DNA of 64,000 nt, taken from contig CAYYTK010000007.1 in the NCBI GenBank assembly GCA_964474695.1, positions 62,001 to 126,000 on the forward strand, in the 5' to 3' direction. Below, in pieces: positions 17,492 through 26,449 of this stretch (positions are counted from its first letter, which is position 1; every line of letters begins with the position of its first letter). A model generated the notes under the pieces. It saw nothing but the letters and a program-made list of their open reading frames with translations, was not told where the DNA came from and did no database searches. The translations under genes and the position numbers were made by a program. This DNA comes from DAOUBP01 sp964474695 (GTDB lineage Bacteria > Chloroflexota > Anaerolineae > CG2-30-64-16).

Positions 17492-17616
17492 CGGCTGGCA
17501 GCCGTGGGTCTGTCTTTCGCCCTGTCGCCTGAAGTCTTTTGGTGGCGGGGTAGGCGAGGCTATCACCCGCTGCTATCGGGCGATAGCGCCGCCATCTCCC
17601 CGGTGCATCTGCACCG
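17491..17616. repeat. Cluster of three short perfect palindromes after the DnaJ-like gene
   Basis: The 203-bp gap between two plus-strand genes has small hairpins at 17491-17505 (ACGGCT-ggc-AGCCGT), 17572-17587 (GCTATCG-gg-CGATAGC) and 17601-17616 (CGGTGCA-tc-TGCACCG). The first overlaps the stop codon and may act as the terminator. The others have no T-runs and are of unknown role. Confidence 0.5.
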
Positions 17617-17645
17617 TGGCATCCCCTGGCGATGAGCGTGTGACA

Positions 17646-17675
17646 TTGACGCACGACGGACATCGCCAATATACC
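17646..17675 (+). promoter_or_regulatory. Promoter of the release-factor-like gene
   Basis: TTGACG (17646-17651), 18-bp spacer, TATACC (17670-17675), about 20 bp before the ATG. Confidence 0.6.
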
Positions 17676-17694
17676 ACTTTCAGGAGCGTCGACG

Positions 17695-18786
17695 ATGATG
17701 CAACAACAGGATCTCCATGAACTGGCCGAATTGGTGAGCGAGAAGGCTGATGTTTTGAGCCTTTATCTCAATCTTGATCGGCGCAGCCGCTCCTTTGAGG
17801 AACATAAACTGGCATTACGCACCTTGCTGATCCAGGCGGCTGAGCAGGGGGCCTCGCCCGCTGACGTCGAACGCATCGAACGCTTCTTTGAACACGAATT
17901 TGACCGCCAAGGACGCACGGCCGTCTGCTTCAGCAGCCAGGTGCGCAAGTTCTGGCGAGGGTACTCGCTGCTGGTGCCTTGCCAGAATGCGGTCTTTGTG
18001 GGGCGCCGTCCCTACATTAAGCCTTTGAGCGACATTTGGGATAACTACGATCGCTTCTGCGTGGTCATGGCGGACCGCGAAGGCGCACGGGCCTTTGTCT
18101 ATCATTTGGGCACCCTGATTGACTCGGCCGGTGTGCTGGGTGCTGAGGTGCGCCGCCATAAGCAGGGCGGTTGGGCCGCTCAGAAGCTACAACGCTATGA
18201 GGATCAGGAGGCGCGTCACAATCTTAAGGAAGCGGCGGAATGGGCCGAGGGCTATCTGGCGCAGCAAAAGGTCAGCCGGGTGGTGCTGGCCGGCACTGAT
18301 GGTAACCTGGCGGAGTTTCGCGAGTTGATGTCCCGGCCGCTGCTCGACAAGATCGTTGGGCAGATCAACCTGGACATGAATACGACGCCTGCGGAGGCGT
18401 GGGAACGTGGGTACGAGGTGGCGCAAAAGGCGCAGCAAGCCGCAGAGGCCGACTTGCTGGAGCAGGTGATTACCCAGGCACACAAGGGCGGCGCCGCCTC
18501 GATAGGGATCATCGATACGTTGGCCGCCGTGCAGCAGGGCCGCCTGCATCAACTGTTGGTCTCGCGCGGGCTGCACGCGGCCGGCCAACAGTGCACTCAC
18601 TGCCGGGCCGTGCTGGTTCAGGCCGCGCCGGCATGCCCCTATTGCGGAGGTGCGTTGGTGACCTCGGCCGATGTGGTGAACCTGGTCGTGCAGCGGGTGA
18701 TCGATGCGGGCCTGCGGGTTTCAGTGCTGGAGCAGGATGCTCAACTGAACGAGGTGGGCGGCATGGCCGCGGTGTTGCGGTATTGA
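17695..18786 (+). CDS. Vms1-like / bacterial eRF1-fold release-factor homologue (VLRF1-type) with zinc ribbon
   Basis: This 363-aa protein resembles bacterial archaeo-eukaryotic release-factor-like (baeRF/VLRF1) proteins. The middle domain carries RRHKQGGWAAQKLQRYEDQ; residues 158-163 (GGWAAQ) match the catalytic GG...Q loop that replaces the GGQ motif of eRF1 in Vms1/ANKZF1-type peptidyl-tRNA hydrolases. The third domain (VVLAGTDGNLAEFRELM onward) matches the eRF1 domain 3 (L7Ae-like) fold. A zinc ribbon has Cys300, Cys303, Cys314 and Cys317. By analogy it could release nascent chains from stalled 50S subunits. It has its own promoter and lies just upstream of clpC, which could degrade such products. 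The family call is from motif memory, not a search. Confidence 0.72.
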   Translation: MMQQQDLHELAELVSEKADVLSLYLNLDRRSRSFEEHKLALRTLLIQAAEQGASPADVERIERFFEHEFDRQGRTAVCFSSQVRKFWRGYSLLVPCQNAVFVGRRPYIKPLSDIWDNYDRFCVVMADREGARAFVYHLGTLIDSAGVLGAEVRRHKQGGWAAQKLQRYEDQEARHNLKEAAEWAEGYLAQQKVSRVVLAGTDGNLAEFRELMSRPLLDKIVGQINLDMNTTPAEAWERGYEVAQKAQQAAEADLLEQVITQAHKGGAASIGIIDTLAAVQQGRLHQLLVSRGLHAAGQQCTHCRAVLVQAAPACPYCGGALVTSADVVNLVVQRVIDAGLRVSVLEQDAQLNEVGGMAAVLRY

Positions 18787-18974
18787 GGAAGATGTACGAA
18801 TCGGAGCCGCGCATACGCTGGCGCTAACAAATCGATGGTATCTTATTGACGGTAACACCCGGCGGGGACCGGTGAGTTGATTACGGACTGTGCAACCCGT
18901 GGCCTGCGGTGAGTCGCTGTTGTCTTTGCACTGCACCGTGCTGCGGGTTGCAGCATTTTGAGAAGGAATGACGA

Positions 18975-21485
18975 ATGCGATTTGATCGATTTACGGAACG
19001 GGCGCAGGACGCAGCGATGCGGGCCTACGAGATCATGCAGCGCTACAGCCATAGCCAGGTGGATGTTGAACACTTATTCCTGGCGCTGTTGGATCAGCCC
19101 AGCGGGTTGATCGCGGATTTGTTGGGTCGCCTCAATGTGCCCGTCGATATCATGCGCGAGCGCCTGGTTGACAACCTGCAGCGCACCCCGCGCTCGGTGG
19201 GATCGGGCATGATGCCGCAGGCGGTAGCCCAGGTATTCATCACACCGCGTCTGAAGCGCGTGATCGATCAGGCTACGGAGGAAGCGCGGACGCTGCAGGA
19301 TGAATATATCTCTACCGAACATCTTCTGCTGGGGATCCTCAGTGAGCGCGGTGGCTTTTCAGCCAGTTTACTGCGCGATGCTCGGGTCACGCGGGAAATG
19401 GTGTTGGGCGCTATCGAGCAGGGCCGGGGTGGCCAAAAATCGAGCAGCCCGCAGGCTGAAAGCCGTTACCGCACCTTGGAGAAGTACGCGCGCGACCTCA
19501 CGGCCCTGGCCCGCGAAGGCAAGCTGGACCCGGTCATCGGCCGCGACGGCGAGATCCTGCGCGTGATTCAGGTGCTCAGCCGGCGCACCAAGAATAATCC
19601 TGTGCTGATCGGTGAGGCAGGTGTGGGCAAGACCGCCATCGTCGAAGGGCTGGCGCAGAAGATCGTGTCGGAAGATGTGCCTGAGATCCTGATCGGCAAG
19701 CGCTTGATGAGCCTGGACCTGGGCGCGATGATTGCCGGCACCCGCTTCCGCGGGGAGTTCGAGGAGCGCCTTAAGACCACTATCGAAGAGGTGCAGAAGG
19801 CCGAAGGTGAAGTGATCTTGTTCATTGATGAGCTGCACACGGTTGTGGGTGCAGGCGCGGCCCAGGGCGCGGTGGATGCCAGCAGCATGTTGAAGCCTGC
19901 GCTGGCGCGCGGGGAGCTGCGCTGCGTCGGCGCGACCACGCTGGATGAATATCGCAAACACATCGAGAAAGACAGTGCTTTGGAGCGGCGCTTTGCGCCG
20001 ATCTACGTGGATGAGCCATCGGTGGAAGATTCGATCGATATCCTGCGCGGGGTGCGTGAGCGTTATGAGCAGCATCACCAGGTCACCTATACCGATGAGG
20101 CGCTGGTGGCCGCAGTGAAGCTGTCGCAGCGCTATGTCACCGACCGCCGCCTGCCCGACAAAGCCATCGATCTGATGGACGAGGCCGGCGCTGGGCTGCG
20201 GGTGGCGCTTTTCACCATGCCGGAGTCGTTGAAGGCGGCTAAGAAGCGTCTGGCCACGCTGAAGATCGAGGAAGACAAGGTCTATGCCGAAAACAACTTC
20301 GCCCGGGCGGCTGAGCTCAAGAGCGACCGGCTGAAGCTGGCCGGCCAGTACGAGGTCGATCATACTGCGTGGAAGAGCTCAACCGGACTGGACGAGGTCG
20401 TCGAGGCTTCCGACATCGCGTCCGTGGTGGCGCGGTGGACCGGCATCCCTGTGAACACGATGCTGGAGGGGGAGACCGCCAAGCTGCTGCGCATGGAGGA
20501 GGAGTTGCACCGCCGCGTGATCGGCCAGGATGAGGCGATTTGTGCGGTGGCGGATGCTCTGCGCCGCGCGCGCAGCGGGTTGAAGAACCCCAGGCGGCCC
20601 ATCGGCAGCTTCATCTTCTTGGGGTCCAGCGGTGTAGGTAAGACCGAGCTGGCCCGGGCGCTGGCTGAGTTCTTGTTCGACGACGAGGATGCGCTGGTGC
20701 GCATCGACATGAGCGAATACCAGGAGCGGCATACGGTGAGCCGCATGTTCGGTGCACCGCCCGGCTACGTGGGGTACGATGAGGGCGGTCAGCTTACGGA
20801 AGCGGTGCGGCGGCGCCCCTATCGCGTGATTTTGTTCGACGAGATCGAGAAGGCGCACCCGGAGGTGTGGAACGCATTGCTGCAAATCCTGGAGGATGGC
20901 CGCCTGACCGATGGACAGGGCCATGTGGTCGATTTCCGTAACACCGTCCTGATCATGACTTCCAATATCGGCACGGCCTATGTGGGCAAAGGCGGGACCA
21001 TCGGGTTCCTGCGCGGCGATGAGTTGAGTGAACGGGATCGGCAGTTTCGCCAGGAGATCGAGAGCGGCTTGAAGAAGACGTTCCGGCCCGAGTTTTTGAA
21101 CCGGATCGACGAGATCATTGTTTTCCATGGCTTGACGCAGGGGCATGTGAAGCAGATCGTCGATCTGCAGATGCGCGACGTTGCCGCGCGGCTGGCCGAG
21201 CATGGCGTCACGATTGAGCTGACCGAGGCCGCGCGAGATTGGCTGGCCGAGGAAGGCTATGATCCGCAGTTCGGCGCCCGGCCTGTGCGGCGCACCCTGG
21301 AGCGTTATGTGGAGAACCCGCTCGCCAAGCGTCTGTTGGCGGGTGAGTTCAATGATGGCGACACCATCGTGGTGGATGTGGTCGAGGACGCGGACGGCAA
21401 GCCCCAGTTGACTTTCGCCGCGCGGCGCCCCGGACCGATCGCCGTGGACCTGCCGATGGGAAGAGCGCTGGAAACCCAACATTAG
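18975..21485 (+). CDS. clpC: ATP-dependent Clp protease ATP-binding subunit ClpC
   Basis: This is an 836-aa AAA+ unfoldase with two ATPase modules. The Clp-N domain is at residues 1-150 (FDRFTERAQDAAMRAYEIMQ). The first Walker A, GEAGVGKTA, is near 214 and its Walker B is VILFIDELHTVVGAG. A UVR-like linker (KVYAENNFARAAELKSDRLK) is near 430. The second Walker A, GSSGVGKTE, is near 550. A GTIGFLRGD loop near 675 occupies the position of the ClpP-docking loop, and the D2-small domain closes the protein. The UVR linker favours ClpC over ClpA or ClpB. AAGGA precedes the ATG. I found no CtsR operator in the 188-bp upstream gap, and no clpP or mcsAB is in the window. Confidence 0.92.
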   Translation: MRFDRFTERAQDAAMRAYEIMQRYSHSQVDVEHLFLALLDQPSGLIADLLGRLNVPVDIMRERLVDNLQRTPRSVGSGMMPQAVAQVFITPRLKRVIDQATEEARTLQDEYISTEHLLLGILSERGGFSASLLRDARVTREMVLGAIEQGRGGQKSSSPQAESRYRTLEKYARDLTALAREGKLDPVIGRDGEILRVIQVLSRRTKNNPVLIGEAGVGKTAIVEGLAQKIVSEDVPEILIGKRLMSLDLGAMIAGTRFRGEFEERLKTTIEEVQKAEGEVILFIDELHTVVGAGAAQGAVDASSMLKPALARGELRCVGATTLDEYRKHIEKDSALERRFAPIYVDEPSVEDSIDILRGVRERYEQHHQVTYTDEALVAAVKLSQRYVTDRRLPDKAIDLMDEAGAGLRVALFTMPESLKAAKKRLATLKIEEDKVYAENNFARAAELKSDRLKLAGQYEVDHTAWKSSTGLDEVVEASDIASVVARWTGIPVNTMLEGETAKLLRMEEELHRRVIGQDEAICAVADALRRARSGLKNPRRPIGSFIFLGSSGVGKTELARALAEFLFDDEDALVRIDMSEYQERHTVSRMFGAPPGYVGYDEGGQLTEAVRRRPYRVILFDEIEKAHPEVWNALLQILEDGRLTDGQGHVVDFRNTVLIMTSNIGTAYVGKGGTIGFLRGDELSERDRQFRQEIESGLKKTFRPEFLNRIDEIIVFHGLTQGHVKQIVDLQMRDVAARLAEHGVTIELTEAARDWLAEEGYDPQFGARPVRRTLERYVENPLAKRLLAGEFNDGDTIVVDVVEDADGKPQLTFAARRPGPIAVDLPMGRALETQH

Positions 21486-21497
21486 AAGCCAAACCCT

Positions 21498-21564
21498 GGG
21501 AGCCGGATGCCAGGCATGGGCCGGCAGCGCTTCCGTAAGCTGCCGGTTTGTTCATCCGGCTCCC
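21498..21564 (+). terminator. Nested terminator hairpin after clpC
   Basis: Outer perfect 11-bp arms (GGGAGCCGGAT at 21498-21508 with its complement at 21554-21564) enclose an inner 8-bp hairpin (CCGGCAGC with GCTGCCGG, 21521-21546) followed by TTTG. The structure lies between clpC and the glycan locus. Confidence 0.65.
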
Positions 21565-21575
21565 TATGCTATAAT
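21548..21575 (+). promoter_or_regulatory. Probable promoter of the glycan locus
   Basis: A perfect TATAAT at 21570-21575 with only a weak TTGTTC -35 (21548-21553) lies about 55 bases before the first glycosyltransferase gene. The -35 falls inside the clpC terminator arms. Confidence 0.45.
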
Positions 21576-21629
21576 CGACGTGCCCTGGCCGCGGCTGCGT
21601 GAAGCAGATGCCTGAGTACGGGAAACGTC

Positions 21630-22607
21630 GTGAAGCTCATCATCCAGATACCGTGTTACAACGAAGAAGCCACCCTGCCGTTGACGTTGGCCGATTTGCC
21701 GCGTTCGCTGCCCCGGGTCGATGCGATCGAGACCTTGATCATCGATGATGGCTGCACCGATCAGACGGTCGCAGTGGCACGCCGCCTGGGGGTGCAGCAT
21801 ATCGTCCGGCACAAGCGCAATCGGGGGTTGGCGGCTGCTTTTCAGAGCGGCCTTGAGGCCGCCTTGGCCGCGGGCGCGGACGTGATCGTCAATACGGATG
21901 CCGATAACCAGTACCGCGGCGCTGACATCGAGAAGCTGGTAGCGCCCATCGTGGCCGGCCAGGCCGATATCGTGGTGGGTGATCGCGGGGTGGCGGCATC
22001 GGAGCACTTCTCGCCGTTCAAGCGTTTCCTGCAGACGCTGGGCAGCGCCGTGGTACAGCGTGCTGCGGGCATCCCGATCCCTGATGCCACCAGCGGATTC
22101 CGCGCGTTCAGCAGTGAGGCCGCACTGCGCCTGACGGTGCTGAGCGAGTACACCTACACGCTGGAGACATTGATCCAGGCCGGCGCCCGCGGGATGAGCG
22201 TGCAGTTCGTCCCGATCCGCTCGAACCCGCAAACGCGCAAATCGCGCCTGATCCGCAACATCCCGTCGTTCCTCGCGCTGCAGGCGGTGACGATCCTGCG
22301 TTTCTACACGATGTACCGGCCTCTGCGCGTGTTCATGACGGCCGGGGGCGTGCTGATTGCCGGCGCGCTGATTCTGGGGTTACGCTTCTTGTACTTCTAT
22401 GCCATTAATCGCAGCGCCGGCCACATCCAGTCGTTGATCCTGGCCGCAATCCTGGCGATCGTTGGATTTCAGGTGGGGCTGATTGGGCTGGTGGCGGATG
22501 CGGTGAGTATGAATCGGAAGATGCTGGAAGAGACGTTGTATCGGGCGCGGCAAATGGGGCCAAGCTCTGAAACAGAAGTGAGAACCCAGGCCGGGCGCGG
22601 AGCCTGA
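21630..22607 (+). CDS. GT2-family polyprenyl-phosphate-type glycosyltransferase
   Basis: This 325-aa protein has an N-terminal GT-A fold: IIQIPCYNEEATLPLTL, IDDGCTDQT, and NTDADNQYRGADIEKLV with the DxD-like metal site. The C-terminal part has two hydrophobic helices (about 245-265 and 275-300). This layout matches dolichyl- or polyprenyl-phosphate mannose/glucose synthases, which make lipid-linked sugar donors for membrane glycosyltransferases such as the polytopic ones in this locus. The start is GTG at 21630. It opens the 26-kb glycan cluster and the next gene follows after four bases. Confidence 0.85.
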   Translation: MKLIIQIPCYNEEATLPLTLADLPRSLPRVDAIETLIIDDGCTDQTVAVARRLGVQHIVRHKRNRGLAAAFQSGLEAALAAGADVIVNTDADNQYRGADIEKLVAPIVAGQADIVVGDRGVAASEHFSPFKRFLQTLGSAVVQRAAGIPIPDATSGFRAFSSEAALRLTVLSEYTYTLETLIQAGARGMSVQFVPIRSNPQTRKSRLIRNIPSFLALQAVTILRFYTMYRPLRVFMTAGGVLIAGALILGLRFLYFYAINRSAGHIQSLILAAILAIVGFQVGLIGLVADAVSMNRKMLEETLYRARQMGPSSETEVRTQAGRGA

Positions 22608-22611
22608 ACGT

Positions 22612-23832
22612 ATGCGCATCACCGCATTGACCAGCTCATATCCACGCTTTCCTGGCGATGTGGCCGCCCCCTTCATTCAGTCGATCTCCGAGGAGCTGGT
22701 TGCACAAGGTCACGCCGTTGAGGTGGTCGCTCCCTTCGATGCGAAGGTCGTGGCCCAGCGCCCGGAAGCTGTCCCCGCGGTGCATCGTTTTCGTTATGCG
22801 CCGGTCAGCAGTTGGCACATCCTGGGGCACGCCCGTTCGCTTGTTGGCGATATGCACCTTCGTGCGGCGGTTCCGCTTCTATTGCCGTTGTTCCTGGCTG
22901 CCGAGTGCCGCTGTGGGCTACGGGTGGCTCGCCGCCAACGGGCACAGCTCATCCACGCCCACTGGGTTGTTCCGAATGGATTGGTTGGCGCATGGGTCGC
23001 CTCCAGGCTGCGCCTGCCATTGGCAATCAGCCTGCACGGCTCCGATGTCTTCATGGCGTTACGCAATCCGCTTTTTGGCCGGATCGCGCGCTCGGTCTTT
23101 CGGCAAGCCGCGGCGATCACCGCGTGCAGCCCGGAGTTGGCTGCCGGCGCGATCCGCCTGGGTGCGGCGCCTCAGCGGGTGCAGGTGATTCCCTACGGGG
23201 TTGATGCCACGGTCTTTCATCCCGCGGTTGCGCCGCTCGCGCGCTCGGATTTCGGCCTGACTGCGACTGACGCCATCCTGGTCTCGATCGGGCGCGTCGT
23301 GCCCAAAAAAGGTTTCGACGTTCTGATCCAGGCGCTGCCAGCCATCCTGCGAGTTGTTCCGAACACCCATATCTTGATCGGCGGCGACGGCCCGCAGCGT
23401 GAGGAGTTGATGCGCCTGGCGGCAGAGCTGGGTGTGTCTGATCACGTGCATCTGCCGGGCGTCATTGTGCGAGATCGCGTGCCCAACTTCCTGGCAATCG
23501 GTGATCTGTTCGTTTTGCCCTCCATCCGTGATGCGGCGGGCAACATGGACGGCCTGCCGAACGTGCTGATGGAGGCGCTGGCGCTTGGGAAACCTGTGGT
23601 CGCCAGCAACCTTGGCGGCGTACCGTTGGTCGTGAAGGACGGTGAGAATGGCCTTCTCTGCGCGCCCGGAGATGCCGGCGCGCTGGCGGAGGCCATCGTG
23701 CCTTTGCTGAATGACCCCATGCGGCGTAGCAGGTTGGGCCGCGCCGCACGCGCCGCAGTGGAGCAGGAATTCACCTGGTTCAAGGTCGTGCAGCGTTTGG
23801 GCCAGGCGCTCGAAGGTGCACGCGATGGGTGA
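22612..23832 (+). CDS. GT4-family glycosyltransferase
   Basis: This 406-aa retaining GT-B glycosyltransferase has the N-terminal acceptor domain LTSSYPRFPGDVAAPFIQ and LHGSDVF. The donor domain carries VSIGRVVPKKGFDVLIQALP and the E-x7-E region NVLMEALALGKPVVASNLGG. It probably transfers a hexose from a nucleotide sugar at the cytoplasmic membrane face during assembly of the repeat unit. It overlaps the next gene by 8 bases, which indicates translational coupling. Confidence 0.88.
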   Translation: MRITALTSSYPRFPGDVAAPFIQSISEELVAQGHAVEVVAPFDAKVVAQRPEAVPAVHRFRYAPVSSWHILGHARSLVGDMHLRAAVPLLLPLFLAAECRCGLRVARRQRAQLIHAHWVVPNGLVGAWVASRLRLPLAISLHGSDVFMALRNPLFGRIARSVFRQAAAITACSPELAAGAIRLGAAPQRVQVIPYGVDATVFHPAVAPLARSDFGLTATDAILVSIGRVVPKKGFDVLIQALPAILRVVPNTHILIGGDGPQREELMRLAAELGVSDHVHLPGVIVRDRVPNFLAIGDLFVLPSIRDAAGNMDGLPNVLMEALALGKPVVASNLGGVPLVVKDGENGLLCAPGDAGALAEAIVPLLNDPMRRSRLGRAARAAVEQEFTWFKVVQRLGQALEGARDG

Positions 23833-24565
23833 GTCGCACCATTTGACGTATTCAAGCCCGGAATCCAGGGTTGTGAAGGCGCAAAAAATCATCGCTATCC
23901 TGCGCGACCACTGCGGTGACCCCCTGCAGACGGCGCGCTGCCTTGATCTGGGGTGCGGCGTCGGCGTTATCGCCGAGCACCTGCACGCAGTGGCGGGTTG
24001 GGTCGTCGGCATGGAGATGGAGCGGGCGTTGATTGTCCAGGCGCCATCCACGGTGGCTCGCGTGCAAGGCGACGGCTTGCGATTGCCCTATGGTGACGCA
24101 TCGTTCGATGTGGTTGTCTGCGCGCAGGTTTATGAACATGTGGCGGATGCGGGGCGGTTGGTGGCAGAAATCGGCCGGGTATTGAAACCGGGCGGCGCGT
24201 GTTTCTTCAGCGGCCCTAACCGGCTGTGGCCCTACGAGTACCATTATCGGGCCTGGTTCGTTCACTGGCTGCCAGATGCCTGGCGGGACCGGGTGTTGGC
24301 GTGGCTGGGGCGCAGCCAGTTGCCCCGGGTGCAACTCTATACGTGGGCGCAGTTGCGGCGGTTGTGGCGAGGTTACGGGGTGCAGGATTATACCCCTTTG
24401 ATTTTGCGCAATCCGGGACGCTTCCCGGGTACGGGTGCGCCGGGGTGGCTCAGCCACGTCCCTGTTGCTGTCGTGAGGTTGTTGGCTTTGCTGGTCCCCA
24501 ACTTCAATTGGGTGCTGGCGAAACCGATTGAAACTGTTCAGACCTCAGACGTCGAGACACTGTGA
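23825..24565 (+). CDS. SAM-dependent methyltransferase (Methyltransf_11 type)
   Basis: This 246-aa class I methyltransferase has motif I LDLGCGVGVIAEHL, post-I VVGMEMERAL, and motif IV CAQVYEHVADAGRLVAEIGRVLKPGG. I placed the start at the ATG at 23825 rather than the earlier in-frame ATG at 23711, because the longer form only re-reads the end of the glycosyltransferase. In this context it may O-methylate a sugar or modify a lipid carrier. The acceptor is unknown. Confidence 0.82.
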   Translation: MGESHHLTYSSPESRVVKAQKIIAILRDHCGDPLQTARCLDLGCGVGVIAEHLHAVAGWVVGMEMERALIVQAPSTVARVQGDGLRLPYGDASFDVVVCAQVYEHVADAGRLVAEIGRVLKPGGACFFSGPNRLWPYEYHYRAWFVHWLPDAWRDRVLAWLGRSQLPRVQLYTWAQLRRLWRGYGVQDYTPLILRNPGRFPGTGAPGWLSHVPVAVVRLLALLVPNFNWVLAKPIETVQTSDVETL

Positions 24566-24566
24566 C

Positions 24567-25697
24567 ATGAACACGATTTTATTGGAAGCTTTGGGCATCA
24601 ATCGATATGGCGGGACGCGAATCTCGATCCTGAATCTCATCTCGAACGTGGCTGCCGTGGATCAAGAGACGCGCTATCTGGTTATGCTCAGTTCGGAGGA
24701 GCCTGAGCTGAAGCGGTTTCCCAATGTTGAACAGATCGTGGTGCCGACAGCGAATCGGTTCCTGGCTCGGCTTGACTTGCAGATGAGAATGCCCGGGCTG
24801 GTGCGTCGCGAGCATGTCGAACTGGTCCATTTCACCAAGAATCTGGGAATCTTCGGGCTCCCATGTCCGTATGTCGTCACCATGCACGATTTGACGAGCT
24901 TTCTGATGAAGAACTCGTTGGCTGACGTGGTGTATTATCGTTGGGTGGAACCCATCACTTTGCGGGGCGCGGCCAGGTTGGTGGCCGTTTCGCAAGACGC
25001 AGCCAGAGATATCGCGCGCACCTATGGCATTCCCCGGCAAAACATCGAGGTCGTCTATTGGGCGGCGGACGACCGATTCGGCCCGGCGATTGAGCCGGAG
25101 CGCATCGAGAATGTGCGCCGTTGCTATCAACTACCTCGGCGCTACATCCTTTTCATCGGCAGGCTGGCAAAAAAGAAGAATCTGCCCACCTTGTTGCGGG
25201 CTTTGGCGGAATTGTACGCCAGGATGCCCGATGCGCCCGGCCTGGTGGTGGCAGGACCCCCGTATCCGCAGAGCAGCGACACCGAATCGGCATCGTTGGT
25301 GCAGACCCTGGGGTTGGGCGATCGGGTCCGGTTCGTCGGAGGAGTTCCCGATGAAGAGGTGCCTGCCTTGTATGCCGGCGCGGAGCTTTACGTGCTGCCT
25401 TCTTTGCACGAAGGCTTCGGCATCCCGCTGCTGGAGGCGATGGCCTGCGGCACGCCCGTGATCACGACCAGAGGCGGTTCCTTGCCCGAAGTAGCGGGTG
25501 ATGGCGCGTTGGTTGTGGATGATCCGCTGGATGTGGCCGGGTTTGCCTCGGCCATCGAACGCGTACTGAGCGATCCTGTCCTGCGCCAGGACCTGATTCG
25601 GCGCGGTTATGCGCGCGCGGCCGAGTTTTCCTGGGCGCGGACAACGCGCAACATGTTAGCGGTCTATGATTCTGTGTTGAGAAAGGCTGCAATGTGA
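24567..25697 (+). CDS. GT4-family glycosyltransferase (mannosyltransferase-like)
   Basis: This 376-aa GT-B enzyme contains VTMHDLTSFL, the strand ILFIGRLAKKKNLPTLLRAL, and PSLHEGFGIPLLEAMACGTPV with the EGFGIPLLE donor-binding signature common in mannosyltransferases of O-antigen loci. The start is ATG 24567, one base after the preceding TGA. An in-frame ATG 13 codons earlier lies inside the methyltransferase gene. The end overlaps the following GTG start (ATGTGA). Confidence 0.87.
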   Translation: MNTILLEALGINRYGGTRISILNLISNVAAVDQETRYLVMLSSEEPELKRFPNVEQIVVPTANRFLARLDLQMRMPGLVRREHVELVHFTKNLGIFGLPCPYVVTMHDLTSFLMKNSLADVVYYRWVEPITLRGAARLVAVSQDAARDIARTYGIPRQNIEVVYWAADDRFGPAIEPERIENVRRCYQLPRRYILFIGRLAKKKNLPTLLRALAELYARMPDAPGLVVAGPPYPQSSDTESASLVQTLGLGDRVRFVGGVPDEEVPALYAGAELYVLPSLHEGFGIPLLEAMACGTPVITTRGGSLPEVAGDGALVVDDPLDVAGFASAIERVLSDPVLRQDLIRRGYARAAEFSWARTTRNMLAVYDSVLRKAAM

Positions 25698-26449
25698 CTA
25701 CGAAGCCATTGTCGTACACGGGGGAACGGTTGGTTCCCGAAGACGAAAAGTTACAACTGCTGCTTGTTGAAGATCTTGCTAAATTCCATTTTGCCCAGAA
25801 GTACGCGTCCGGCAAGCGAGTCTTGGACGCGGGATGCGGGGCAGGGCAGGGTACAACCTACCTGGCGGGTCACGGCGCGGCCGAGATTTTTGGGGTGGAC
25901 ATCGCGCTGGAGGCGGTTGCCTTCGCTCGCAATCGTTCACCGCTGGGCAACCTGGCGTTCGGCGCGATGGATGTCGCCCGGCTGGGATTTCGCTCTGGTG
26001 TATTCGACATGGTCACTTCGGTTGAAGTCATTGAGCACCTCACGGACCCGGAGCAATACGTGGCAGAGATCCGCCGCGTGTTGAAGGATGACGGTATGCT
26101 GGTGCTCACGACACCCAACAAGCTGATCACTTCGCCGAAGCCGGGGATGATGTGGCCCTATCATATCCACGAGTTTTATCCGGATGAGCTTTTTGACTTG
26201 TTGGGCCGCTACTTTTCGCAGGTGGAACGGTGGGGCATGTGCATCCCGGTGTACGAGGGGCATCCCGTGCGTAAGCTGGTACACCGGCTGGCGCCGATTT
26301 TCAAGCCGATCCTGCCACACAAGCTGCGCACCGGCTTTCTGCCCTGGCTGCAAGGCCGGATCAAATCCGATCTGACCGTAGACGCACTGCAGTTTTCTCA
26401 GAGCCAGGTCGAGAAGATGCCCACACTGGTCGCCGTATGTCGCACTTGA
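25694..26449 (+). CDS. SAM-dependent methyltransferase
   Basis: This 251-aa class I methyltransferase has motif I RVLDAGCGAGQGTTYLA, an acidic post-I strand (IFGVDIALEAV) and VEVIEHLTDPEQYVAEIRRVLKDDG. It resembles methyltransferases encoded in surface-polysaccharide clusters; the substrate is unknown. The GTG start overlaps the upstream stop by four bases, and the 3' end overlaps the next gene by 13 bases, so the three genes are tightly coupled. Confidence 0.83.
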   Translation: MTTKPLSYTGERLVPEDEKLQLLLVEDLAKFHFAQKYASGKRVLDAGCGAGQGTTYLAGHGAAEIFGVDIALEAVAFARNRSPLGNLAFGAMDVARLGFRSGVFDMVTSVEVIEHLTDPEQYVAEIRRVLKDDGMLVLTTPNKLITSPKPGMMWPYHIHEFYPDELFDLLGRYFSQVERWGMCIPVYEGHPVRKLVHRLAPIFKPILPHKLRTGFLPWLQGRIKSDLTVDALQFSQSQVEKMPTLVAVCRT

